A stretch of DNA of 64,000 bases from Bradyrhizobium amphicarpaeae (GTDB taxonomy: Bacteria; Pseudomonadota; Alphaproteobacteria; Rhizobiales; Xanthobacteraceae), in the NCBI RefSeq assembly GCF_002266435.3, contig NZ_CP029426.2:4742001-4806000 (forward strand), given 5' to 3'. The notes beneath the pieces are model-generated. The model ran no database searches, was not told the DNA's origin, and worked only from the letters and a program-made list of their open reading frames with translations. Position numbers and translations under genes: made by a program. Below, piece by piece: positions 11,443 through 19,031 of this stretch (position 1 is its first letter; every line of letters starts with the position of its first letter).

Positions 11443-11925
11443 TCACTCCTCCTTGAAGCCGTATTCCGGCACGTTGCCGCTGGCACCGTAATATTTGTAC
11501 GGCAGGAATTTGCCGCTCATGGTGATCTTGACGCGGTCGCCCTTCGGGTTGGGTAGGCGCTCCATCACCATGTCGAAATCGATCGCCGACATGATGCCGT
11601 CGCCGTACTCCTCCTCGATCAAGGCCTTCCAGGCCGGACCGTTCACCATCACCAGTTCGTAGAAGCGATAGATCAGGGGATCGGTCGGCGGCATCGGCAT
11701 GCCGCGCATCGGTGTCTCGTTGAGCATGGCGACTTCGGACTTCGACAGGCCGAACAGCTCGCCGGCATTGGCCGCCTGCGGCTTCGTCAGCTTCATCTGG
11801 CCGAGAATGGCGCCTGTTATCAGCACCTCCGAATAGCCGCCGATCTTCTCGCAGATGTGCTTCCAGCTCCATCCCTTCTCGCGCTTGATGTCGAGCAGCT
11901 TTTCGGTGAGGTCTTCGCGTTTCAT
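11443..11925 (-). CDS. cynS: Cyanate hydratase (cyanase)
   Basis: 160 aa; E. coli CynS is 156. It converts cyanate plus bicarbonate to ammonia and CO2 as a decamer in the cytosol. An N-terminal helical DNA-binding-like domain is followed by the catalytic domain. Counting from the ATG at 11925, Arg87, Glu90 and Ser113 fall exactly nine residues before E. coli Arg96, Glu99 and Ser122, so the active site is intact. The start is supported by AAGGAG upstream. It is the last gene of the cynA-cynB-cynD-cynS order also known from cyanobacteria. No carbonic anhydrase gene is adjacent. Confidence 0.97.
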   Translation of the reverse strand: MKREDLTEKLLDIKREKGWSWKHICEKIGGYSEVLITGAILGQMKLTKPQAANAGELFGLSKSEVAMLNETPMRGMPMPPTDPLIYRFYELVMVNGPAWKALIEEEYGDGIMSAIDFDMVMERLPNPKGDRVKITMSGKFLPYKYYGASGNVPEYGFKEE

Positions 11926-11941
11926 GCCGGGGTCTCCTTGG

Positions 11942-12865
11942 TTAGGCACTCAATCCGGGATTTGTCCCGGGCATCCACGTTTGCCGTGGCTCATCGCTGC
12001 CCGCCGCAATCGTGAGCCCCGGCTTGCCGATCTGCACCAGCGGTACGTTGCGCGGATCGTGATCGGACATCTCGGTCGTGAAGGTCTTGCTGCGCGTCAC
12101 CAGGAAATCGATGATGTGGTTGCGCAGCGCATAATAGAGCGGATGGCGGTGCAGATCGGTACGGCCGCGATCCCTCGGCAGCGGGTTCTCGACGACTTCC
12201 GCCAGCACCGCGCCGGGCCCGTTGGTCATCAGGAAGATCTTGTCGGCGAGATAGATCGCCTCGTCCACATCGTGAGTGATCATGAACGCGGTCTGCCCCG
12301 TCTCCAGGCAGATGCGCCGCACCTCGTCCTGCAGTGTACCGCGCGTCAGCGCATCCAGCGCAGAGAACGGCTCGTCCATCAGCATGATCTTCGGCGTGAT
12401 CGACAAGGCCCGCGCGATGCCGACGCGCTGCTTCATGCCGCCGGACAATTCCGATGGCCGCTTGTGCTCGGAGCCGGTGAGACCGACGAGATCGATGAAA
12501 GTCTGAGCATGCGCCTTCACCCTGGCGCGATCCCAGTTGCGCCATTTCGAGCTCACGGCATAGGCGACGTTGCCGAGCACGGTGCGCCAGGGCAGCAGCG
12601 CGTGGCTCTGAAAGATGACGGCGCGGTCGAGGCTGGTGCCGGAGATCGCCTGCCCGTCGACGATCACCGTTCCCTCGCTCGGCGCGTCGAGCCCGGCGAG
12701 GATGTTGAGCACGGTGGTCTTGCCGCAGCCGGAATGCCCGATCACGCAGGCGAACTCGCCGCGTGCCATCGACAGCCACAAATTCTCGAAGATGGTGGTC
12801 GTGGCGCCGCTGGCGCCGGGATAGCGCTTTGCGATGCCTTCGATGGAGATGAACTTGTTGGTCAC
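11942..12865 (-). CDS. cynD: ABC transporter ATPase, NrtD/CynD type (probable cyanate uptake)
   Basis: 307 aa nitrate/taurine-type ABC ATPase. Walker A GHSGCGKTT is at residues 43-51, then LSGGMKQR signature, LMDEPFSALD Walker B and D-loop, and ITHDVDEA switch histidine. The C-terminal tail with LYYALRNHIIDFL is typical of NrtD-like subunits. It sits 16 bp before cynS and 5 bp after the permease gene, so it powers that permease. Cyanate is inferred from cynS; nitrate or sulfonate cannot be excluded from sequence alone. Confidence 0.87.
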   Translation of the reverse strand: MTNKFISIEGIAKRYPGASGATTTIFENLWLSMARGEFACVIGHSGCGKTTVLNILAGLDAPSEGTVIVDGQAISGTSLDRAVIFQSHALLPWRTVLGNVAYAVSSKWRNWDRARVKAHAQTFIDLVGLTGSEHKRPSELSGGMKQRVGIARALSITPKIMLMDEPFSALDALTRGTLQDEVRRICLETGQTAFMITHDVDEAIYLADKIFLMTNGPGAVLAEVVENPLPRDRGRTDLHRHPLYYALRNHIIDFLVTRSKTFTTEMSDHDPRNVPLVQIGKPGLTIAAGSDEPRQTWMPGTNPGLSA

Positions 12866-12870
12866 AGCCT

Positions 12871-13710
12871 CTACTCCGGAAACGTGACCAGGCGCGTGAA
12901 ACGCGCCAGGATCTGGTCGAGCAGCATGCCAATGATCCCGATCAGCAGGATCGCGATGATGACGTTGGTGATCGACAGGTTATTCCACTCGTTCCAGACG
13001 AAATAGCCGATGCCGGTGCCGCCGACGAGCATCTCGGCGGCGACGATCACGAGCCAGGCGATGCCGATGGAGATGCGCATGCCGGTCAGGATCGTCGGCG
13101 CCGCTGCGGGGAGGATGACGGTGAAGGCGCGCCTGACGGTGCCGACTTCGAGCGTGCGCGCGACGTTGATCCATTCCTTGCGCACGCTGGCGACGCCGAA
13201 AACGGTGTTGAGCAGCATCGGCCAGATCGAGCAGATGAAGATGACGAAGATCGCGGAGATCGAGGAATCCTTGATGGTGTAGAGCGCGAGCGGCATCCAG
13301 GCCAGCGGCGAGATCGGCTTCAGCACCTGGATGAAGGGATCCAGCGCCTTGCTGAGCAGCGGCGACATGCCGATCAGGAAGCCGAGCGGGATCGCGACCA
13401 GCACCGCCAGCAGATAGCCGAGCCCGACGCGCGCGATCGAATAGCCGAGCTGGATGCCGAGCCCCTTGTCGTTCGGCCCGTTGTCGTAGAACGGCCGCCG
13501 CAAATGCTCCCACAGCTTGGCGCCGACATCGAGCGGCCCGGGCATCGCCGATTTACCCTGCGTCGCCGTCAGGCCCATCAGCTTGGCGTATTCCGGACTC
13601 ATCGTCGTCGTGGCGCCGGTCGACCGCGTGGCCAGATGCCAGACGCCGAGGAACGCGGCGAGCAGCACGATGGAGACGAGACCGGCGCGGAGACGGAGGG
13701 AAGATGTCAT
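12871..13710 (-). CDS. cynB: ABC transporter permease, NrtB/CynB type
   Basis: About 279 aa with six predicted transmembrane helices. The cytoplasmic EAA loop that contacts the ATPase is visible as EWINVARTLEVGTVRRAFTVILP. An N-terminal helix precedes a periplasmic stretch (GATTTMSPEYAKLMG), as in NrtB. The start at 13710 is preferred on similarity; 13722 is also possible, and neither has a clear ribosome binding site. A 113-bp palindromic repeat separates it from cynA. Confidence 0.87.
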   Translation of the reverse strand: MTSSLRLRAGLVSIVLLAAFLGVWHLATRSTGATTTMSPEYAKLMGLTATQGKSAMPGPLDVGAKLWEHLRRPFYDNGPNDKGLGIQLGYSIARVGLGYLLAVLVAIPLGFLIGMSPLLSKALDPFIQVLKPISPLAWMPLALYTIKDSSISAIFVIFICSIWPMLLNTVFGVASVRKEWINVARTLEVGTVRRAFTVILPAAAPTILTGMRISIGIAWLVIVAAEMLVGGTGIGYFVWNEWNNLSITNVIIAILLIGIIGMLLDQILARFTRLVTFPE

Positions 13711-13730
13711 CGGGCGCACCATCGATACTG

Positions 13731-13843
13731 TGTCCCGGGCGCGGCGCAGCACGAAGTGATGCGACGCAAAACCGGGACCCATGCGGCCACACTGGGTCCC
13801 GGCTCAGCGATGCACCACTGCGTGCTGCTTCGCGTCCGGGACA
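13731..13843. repeat. Palindromic repeat inside the cyn gene cluster
   Basis: The ends tgtcccgggcgcggcgcagca and tgctgcttcgcgtccgggaca are near-perfect inverted copies. The element fills the gap between the cynA stop and the cynB start, so it would be transcribed within the operon and form a long hairpin. It belongs to a family common between Bradyrhizobium genes. Confidence 0.8.
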
Positions 13844-13858
13844 CGAGAGAGCTCACCA

Positions 13859-15238
13859 TCACGACGCCTTCCTGATCTTGAAGCTCGCGACATAATCCTC
13901 GGGCTTGGCCGGATCGAAGGTCTTCCCCATCACCGAGAACGACTTGTACGCGCTTGCAGGCGGCGACAGGCCCATCTCGGTCATCAGCTTCTTGGTGTCG
14001 GTGGCCAAATACACCTGCTCGGCGACCGCCTTGTAGTCGACGTCGCCCTTGATCTGGCCCCAGCGCTTCATCTGCGTCAGCATCCACACCGCAAAGGACT
14101 GCCAGGGGAACGGATCGAAATCGACGCGCTTCGCATCCGTCTTCACGCCGCCGAGACCGTCGGCATAGGTGCCGGTCAGCACCTGCTCCAGCACGGTGAC
14201 GGGCGCGTTGATGTAATTGGCCGGCGCGATCGCTTCCGCGATCTGCTTGCGATTCTCCGCTTTCGACGCATAGGCCGTGGCATCGACGATGGCCCGCGTC
14301 AGCGCCGCAAAACTGTTCGGCGCCGTCGTGATGAACTCGCGGCTGGCGGCGAAGCTGCAGCAGGGATGACCGTCCCAGATTTCCTTGGACAGAATGTGCA
14401 TGAAGCCGACGCCGTCATAGATCGCGCGCTGGCAGATGTTGTCGGGTGCGAGGAAGCCGTCGATGTTGTCGGCGCGCAAATTCGCGACCATCTCCGGCGG
14501 CGGCACCGAGCGCAGTTGCACGTCGGTGTCGGGGTCGATGCCATGCTCGGCGAGATAATAGCGCAACAGGTAATTGTGCATGGAATAGTCGAAGGGAATT
14601 GCGAACTTCATTCCCTTCCAGTCTTTCGGATCGCGCTTGTCCTTGTGCTTCATCGCAAGCGTGATGCCCTGCCCGTTGATGTTCTCGATCGCAGGCACAG
14701 CGAACGGAATCGGGTTCGACCCCAGGCCCAACGAGATCGCGAGCGGCATCGGCGCCAGCATGTGGGCGGCGTCGTATTCCTTGTTGATCGTCTTGTCGCG
14801 GACCACGGCCCAGCCGGCGGTCTTGACCACTTCGACATTGAGCCCGTGCTTGGCATAGAAGCCGAGCGGCGCCGCCATGATGATGGGCGTGGCGCAGGTG
14901 ATCGGAATGAAGCCGACCTTGAGGTCCTTCTTCTCGGGCGCGCCGGCCTGCGCGAAAACTTCGGTCGCCGTCTGCAGCGGAAAGAACTGCGACAGCGCGG
15001 CCAGCGCGGTCGACGCCCCGACCGACTTCAGGAAAGCGCGCCGCGCCACGTCCTGCGGAAACATCGCGCGCATCACGGCAGACGCAACCACGCCCTCGTA
15101 GCGTTTCTCCTCGCTCTCAACGGGCTCGCAACGCAGGGTCAGGGCAGCCTCGTGCTCTCCCGCCGAGGCGTGCTGGCCGCACACACAACCGGAACGGAGA
15201 TTGCGATTGGCATCGAATGGATCGTCGAACGTGGACAT
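13859..15238 (-). CDS. cynA: ABC transporter substrate-binding protein, NrtA/CynA type
   Basis: 459 aa. The unusually long N-terminus (about 65 residues with CVCGQH and acidic segments) precedes a Tat-like signal, ARRAFLKSVGASTALAALSQF, with the arginine pair at 66-67. The mature part starts KDLKVGFIPITCATPIIMAAPLGFYAKHGL, the standard NrtA/CmpA/CynA opening, and PCCSFAASREF is the conserved ligand-pocket region. It captures the substrate in the periplasm. Cyanate is inferred from the cynS linkage. Why a Tat signal lies so far inside the protein is not clear; a later start is possible. Confidence 0.85.
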   Translation of the reverse strand: MSTFDDPFDANRNLRSGCVCGQHASAGEHEAALTLRCEPVESEEKRYEGVVASAVMRAMFPQDVARRAFLKSVGASTALAALSQFFPLQTATEVFAQAGAPEKKDLKVGFIPITCATPIIMAAPLGFYAKHGLNVEVVKTAGWAVVRDKTINKEYDAAHMLAPMPLAISLGLGSNPIPFAVPAIENINGQGITLAMKHKDKRDPKDWKGMKFAIPFDYSMHNYLLRYYLAEHGIDPDTDVQLRSVPPPEMVANLRADNIDGFLAPDNICQRAIYDGVGFMHILSKEIWDGHPCCSFAASREFITTAPNSFAALTRAIVDATAYASKAENRKQIAEAIAPANYINAPVTVLEQVLTGTYADGLGGVKTDAKRVDFDPFPWQSFAVWMLTQMKRWGQIKGDVDYKAVAEQVYLATDTKKLMTEMGLSPPASAYKSFSVMGKTFDPAKPEDYVASFKIRKAS

Positions 15239-15356
15239 GTTGCTGCGCCCCTTTGTCACACCGCGCGGCGGACGCCCCTGCCCGCCGCATCAGATCAAAA
15301 TTCCATCGTGGCCCGGCTACGGCTTGCGCAGCCGGGCCATTGGAAACATGCAGGTT

Positions 15357-16235
15357 CTATGCCGCCTTGCCTGTTACCTGGGCAGCTACCGGCAGCCCCT
15401 GCTCGATCGGCAGCGAGGGGTCACGCGACCATTCGTTCCAGGAGCCGAAATACATCCGCACGTCCTTCACGCCGGCATTCTTCAGCGCCAGGAACGTGTT
15501 CGAGGCGCGCGCCCCCTTGAAGCAGTAGAGATAGACCGGCGTCGACGGTGAGATGCCGACGGTAGCGCATTCGGCGAGGATCTCGTCCTTGGACTTGAAC
15601 CGGGGCCCTTCCGCGGTCGGCTTCATCATGCGGTACCATTCCAGCCACACAGCGCCGGGGATGCGACCCTTGCGCGGGCAGAAATCCTTGCCGTAGGGCG
15701 ACGAGCTGTCGCCGATCCATTCATCGACATCGCGCACGTCGAGGATGGCGATGCCGGGTTTGCCGACCGCGGCAAGCATCGTCTTCGCATCGATCAGGAT
15801 GTCGCCGGCTTCCGGCACGATCGCGAACGAGGCCTTCACCGGGGTCGGAACGTCCTTCGTCACCGGCAAGCCCGCGGCCGCCCACGCATCGAAGCCGCCA
15901 TGCAGCACCTTGATCTTGGGATAGCCGAGCATGGTGAGGAGATAATAGCCGCGGCAGGACTGGCCGAAGCCGGAATTCATCGATTGCTCGTAGATCACCG
16001 CCGTCTCCTTGCCGGAGAGACCGGCGGCGCCGAAGGCGTCGGCGAATTTGGTCTTCAGCTCGGCCATGCCTTCCGGCGTCGAGGTCGCGAGGAACGTGAA
16101 AATCTCGTGCACGTTCACGGCATTGGGCAGATGCCCGGCGGCGTAGGCGTCGGGATTGCGGGTGTCGATGACGACACAGGGTTCGAGCTTCAAGAGATCG
16201 GCAAGTTCGCTGGCAGAGATCAGAACGTCCGTCAT
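15357..16235 (-). CDS. Two-domain rhodanese (thiosulfate/mercaptopyruvate sulfurtransferase)
   Basis: 292 aa with two rhodanese domains. The N-terminal structural domain contains VIDTRNPDAYAAGHLPNAVN. The C-terminal catalytic domain contains AILDVRDVDEW and the active-site loop CFKGARA with Cys238. These enzymes move sulfane sulfur from thiosulfate or mercaptopyruvate to an acceptor such as cyanide or a thiol. The start at 16235 has GGAGAGG upstream. It lies in line with osmC and the ACAD-like gene upstream and cynA downstream (118-bp gap), suggesting a link between cyanide or thiocyanate chemistry and cyanate removal. Confidence 0.9.
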   Translation of the reverse strand: MTDVLISASELADLLKLEPCVVIDTRNPDAYAAGHLPNAVNVHEIFTFLATSTPEGMAELKTKFADAFGAAGLSGKETAVIYEQSMNSGFGQSCRGYYLLTMLGYPKIKVLHGGFDAWAAAGLPVTKDVPTPVKASFAIVPEAGDILIDAKTMLAAVGKPGIAILDVRDVDEWIGDSSSPYGKDFCPRKGRIPGAVWLEWYRMMKPTAEGPRFKSKDEILAECATVGISPSTPVYLYCFKGARASNTFLALKNAGVKDVRMYFGSWNEWSRDPSLPIEQGLPVAAQVTGKAA

Positions 16236-16288
16236 TGGCAGCCTCTCCGTTGAGGTTAAGTGGTCTTCTGGGGGTGGACTCGTGAAGC

Positions 16289-17422
16289 TCAGCAATCGGC
16301 GAGCATCTTGCGCAGCTGCTTGGTGGCCGGCGTGACGATCGCCACGAAATAGGCCTCGCGCAGCCGACGCTGCGCGCGGTGGCCTTTGAGATAGCCGCGC
16401 GCGCCACAATGCAGCATCGCCGCATGCGCCGCCGCGACGCTGGCCTCGCCGGCGCGAAGCCTGAGCGCAATCACCTTGCGCCAGTAGGTGTCCTCCTCGT
16501 TGTAGGGATCGCGCGCCAGCGCCATGGTCTCGGCCTCGAGCTCGGCGGCGAGGTCGCGGAAGTGCACCGGCTGTTGCGGCAAATAGCGGTTGATATGGCC
16601 GAGCGGGTTATCCACCTCGTCCATGATGTTGATGCAGTCCTTGATGAGGCCGAGCGCCATGCCGGCCTGCAGCAGGATGAAGCCGGCGCGGATCTTCTTG
16701 ACGAAGGGGCCGGCGGGATCGGCCAGGATCAGCTCATCCGGCACGAAGACGTCACGGAATTGCACGCCATAGGTGCCGGTGCCGTCCATCGCCATGAACG
16801 GCTTGCACGGCGTCAGCGTGATCGCAGGGTCCGAGCAGTCGGCCAGGAACATGACGGTGCCGGGCTCGCCGCTTGCCTTGCCCTGATCATCCTCGCGCTC
16901 GAAGATGGTGCCGAAATAATGGCCGGGGCCGAGATTGGAAACCCACGGCAACGCGCCGCGCACGATATAACCGCCCTCGACCTTGCGGCCTTTCAGCTTC
17001 AGTTTCTCGATGCCGAAAAAGCTCTTCATCGGGTTCGACAGCCCAGTGCCGCCGAGCACCTGGCCGGTCGAGAAGCCATCGCCGAAGCGCTTTGCCAGTT
17101 TCATGTTGGTCGAGTTGGCGGCATACCAGACCAGCGTGTTCTGGCACCAGGCCATGAAGGCCGTGGCGCCGCAGACCTCGCCGATCGCAGCCATCGCCTG
17201 GATCGCGCAACGAAGATCGGCGGGACCTTCGTGCGGCACGTGACTGCCCCAGGCGCCGACGGCGCCGAACTTGCGCAGCACCTCGGCCGGATAGACCGAG
17301 CCGTCGTCGATGCCGGCGGCAAGCGGCGCGAGATCTTCGCGCGCGATCCGCGCCACCTCCCCTGCAATGGACGGTGCGGGCTGATCCAAAACCTCGGCCC
17401 GCGATAAAGCCAGTGAACCCAT
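16289..17422 (-). CDS. Acyl-CoA dehydrogenase superfamily flavoprotein
   Basis: 377 aa FAD-dependent protein. An alpha-helical N-terminal domain (EVARIAREDLAPLAAGIDDGSVYP) is followed by the middle beta-domain (LPWVSNLGPGHYF, MDGTGTYGVQFRDVFVPDELIL) and a C-terminal helical bundle (LRAGEASVAAAHAAMLHCGARGYLKGH). It is divergent from fatty-acid enzymes and could be a monooxygenase-type or nitroalkane-oxidase-type member. The ATG at 17422 follows GGGAG. It sits between osmC and the rhodanese gene in one transcription unit. The substrate is unknown. Confidence 0.85.
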   Translation of the reverse strand: MGSLALSRAEVLDQPAPSIAGEVARIAREDLAPLAAGIDDGSVYPAEVLRKFGAVGAWGSHVPHEGPADLRCAIQAMAAIGEVCGATAFMAWCQNTLVWYAANSTNMKLAKRFGDGFSTGQVLGGTGLSNPMKSFFGIEKLKLKGRKVEGGYIVRGALPWVSNLGPGHYFGTIFEREDDQGKASGEPGTVMFLADCSDPAITLTPCKPFMAMDGTGTYGVQFRDVFVPDELILADPAGPFVKKIRAGFILLQAGMALGLIKDCINIMDEVDNPLGHINRYLPQQPVHFRDLAAELEAETMALARDPYNEEDTYWRKVIALRLRAGEASVAAAHAAMLHCGARGYLKGHRAQRRLREAYFVAIVTPATKQLRKMLADC

Positions 17423-17457
17423 GATCGTCTCCCGCACCTTGTCCTGGTTGCCGTCTG

Positions 17458-18000
17458 CTAGATGCCGACCTCGAGATTGACCGGACGCGTGAAGGTGTTG
17501 GCCACCGGCGACCATTTCTTCACATGGTCGACCAGCGCGTTGATCTCGTCCTGCGAGACGCCCTCGCACGCCATGTCGACCTTGACCCGCACGTCGGTGA
17601 AGCCGACCGGCTTGTCCGAGGTATCGCCGGTGCCCCAGACCGCGGTGATGTTGAGGTCGCCTTCGAGCTCGAGCTCGAGCTTGTTGACGATCCAGCCGCG
17701 ATGCACGGCGTTGGCATGCAGGCCGACTGCGAGGCAGGAGCCGAGCGCGGCGAGCGAGGCTTCCGACGGATTCGGCGCGGTGTCGTCGCCCAGCAGCCCC
17801 GGCGGCTCGTCGACGATGTAGGGCGGCAGGTTGCGGATGTAGTTGGCGTGGCGGAACTTGCCTTCCGCGACCGTCTTGCACTTCAAGGTCTTGACGACCT
17901 TCGGATTGGCCTTGCCGCTCGCAATCAGTTGCTCGAGGCCATTCTTGTCGATGGGCGCTAGGCACCCCGTCAGCACTGTCTTTTGAACGACGGCAGTCAT
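17458..18000 (-). CDS. OsmC family protein
   Basis: 180 aa. The OsmC fold has two conserved cysteines, seen here as Cys89 (LGSCLAVG) and Cys145 (ACEG), which reduce organic hydroperoxides or react with sulfur species. The ATG at 18000 has GGGAG six nt upstream and is preferred over the adjacent ATG at 18003. It is the promoter-proximal gene of the block and faces a divergent TetR gene. A role in thiol or sulfur stress is inferred from the neighbouring rhodanese. Confidence 0.9.
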   Translation of the reverse strand: MTAVVQKTVLTGCLAPIDKNGLEQLIASGKANPKVVKTLKCKTVAEGKFRHANYIRNLPPYIVDEPPGLLGDDTAPNPSEASLAALGSCLAVGLHANAVHRGWIVNKLELELEGDLNITAVWGTGDTSDKPVGFTDVRVKVDMACEGVSQDEINALVDHVKKWSPVANTFTRPVNLEVGI

Positions 18001-18034
18001 CATCTTCTCCCTGGCAGAAGTGGAAAACGGCAGG

Positions 18035-18048
18035 ATACCGAACGGTCT
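18035..18048. promoter_or_regulatory. Candidate TetR operator between osmC and the TetR gene
   Basis: The imperfect palindrome ataccgaacggtct has a perfect ACCG-AA-CGGT core at 18037-18046. It lies 35 bp upstream of osmC and about 200 bp before the TetR gene, a natural position for repression of the osmC-cyn block. Inferred from symmetry and position only. Confidence 0.4.
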
Positions 18049-18246
18049 GTTTCCTTGCATGGAGCGTGCCAGAGCAGCCCGAAAACGAAACGCGAGGCAT
18101 TGGAGCCGCTTAGCGGTGGCTGCCTGTGGATTGATCAGCGGCGTCCTGCTCAAAGGCGATGCAGATGAGAGCGCCGGTGCGAATCTTTTTAGCGCGGAGC
18201 AGATGCGGCTTGATGATACCGCGCGGCTGCGATTAAGTTGCAGTCC

Positions 18247-18915
18247 ATGGCCAAGCCTTCACTGAACAAGCCCTCGCTGAACAAGATGTCGTCGAAGAAG
18301 AACGCGGCGCATTCAGGCGCCGGCGACGACGAATCCGCGCGCGGGCGCCTGCTCAGCGCCGCCTCGCATCTGTTCTGCAAGAACGGAATCAACGCCACCG
18401 GCATCGATGCGATCATCGAGGAAGCCGGCACCGCGAAGACCACGCTGTACAAGCTGTTCGGCTCCAAGACCAATCTCGTCAACGCGGTGCTGGAGAGCGA
18501 AGGCAAGCAGTGGCGCGAATGGTTCATAGCCGCGATGGAAGACGGCGGCGGCGATGCACAGGCGAAGCTCACGCGCATCTTCCCGGCCCTGAAGAGCTGG
18601 TTTGCCGAAGAGCGCTTCTATGGCTGCCCCTTCATCAACGCGGTCGGCGAGCACGACAAGGACGCCAAGCAGTTCCGCAACATCGCGCTGAAGCACAAGA
18701 AGATCGTGCTCGGCCACATCGAGAAGCTTGCCGGCGAGCTCGGCTCGAGCGAGCCTGCCGTACTCGCGCATCAACTCGGCCTCCTGATCGACGGCGCGAT
18801 CGTCGCCGCGATGATCTCGCGTGATCCCGGCGTGGCAGATACGGCGGCGCTGACGGCCGGTCCCCTGCTCGGCCAGTCGAAGGCGAAGAAGAAGCGCGAG
18901 TTGGAGGCGGTGTGA
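18247..18915 (+). CDS. TetR/AcrR family transcriptional regulator
   Basis: 222 aa. After a charged tail, the N-terminal helix-turn-helix reads RGRLLSAASHLFCKNGINATGIDAIIEEAGTAKTTLYKLFGSK, the TetR signature. The C-terminal ligand domain contains FYGCPFINAVGEHD, with a cysteine in a motif seen in several TetR groups that respond to electrophiles. It is divergent from osmC, making it the likely local repressor of the osmC-ACAD-rhodanese-cyn block. The effector is unknown. Confidence 0.9.
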   Translation: MAKPSLNKPSLNKMSSKKNAAHSGAGDDESARGRLLSAASHLFCKNGINATGIDAIIEEAGTAKTTLYKLFGSKTNLVNAVLESEGKQWREWFIAAMEDGGGDAQAKLTRIFPALKSWFAEERFYGCPFINAVGEHDKDAKQFRNIALKHKKIVLGHIEKLAGELGSSEPAVLAHQLGLLIDGAIVAAMISRDPGVADTAALTAGPLLGQSKAKKKRELEAV

Positions 18916-18940
18916 GTCTGCCGTGATCACATGGTGATCC

Positions 18941-19031
18941 CGTAGGGTGGGCAAAGGCGCGAAGCGCCGTGCCCACGCTCTTCCAGAGATCGAGGGACAA
19001 CGTGGGCACGCTTCGCTTTGCCCACCCTACG
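18941..19031. repeat. Palindromic repeat (cgtagggtgggcaaaggcgcgaag type)
   Basis: The left arm cgtagggtgggcaaaggcg and right arm cttcgctttgcccaccctacg are inverted. It lies between two convergent genes, and the reverse-strand stop codon of the right-hand gene (19027-19029) is supplied by the repeat itself. A half-copy lies at 23871-23906. Confidence 0.85.

Noticed and set aside
13781..15520. 579-codon open frame on the plus strand opposite cynA
   Set aside because: It lies fully antisense to cynA, cynB and rhodanese sequence, is rich in Arg, His and Gly as high-GC antisense frames are, and shows no domain.
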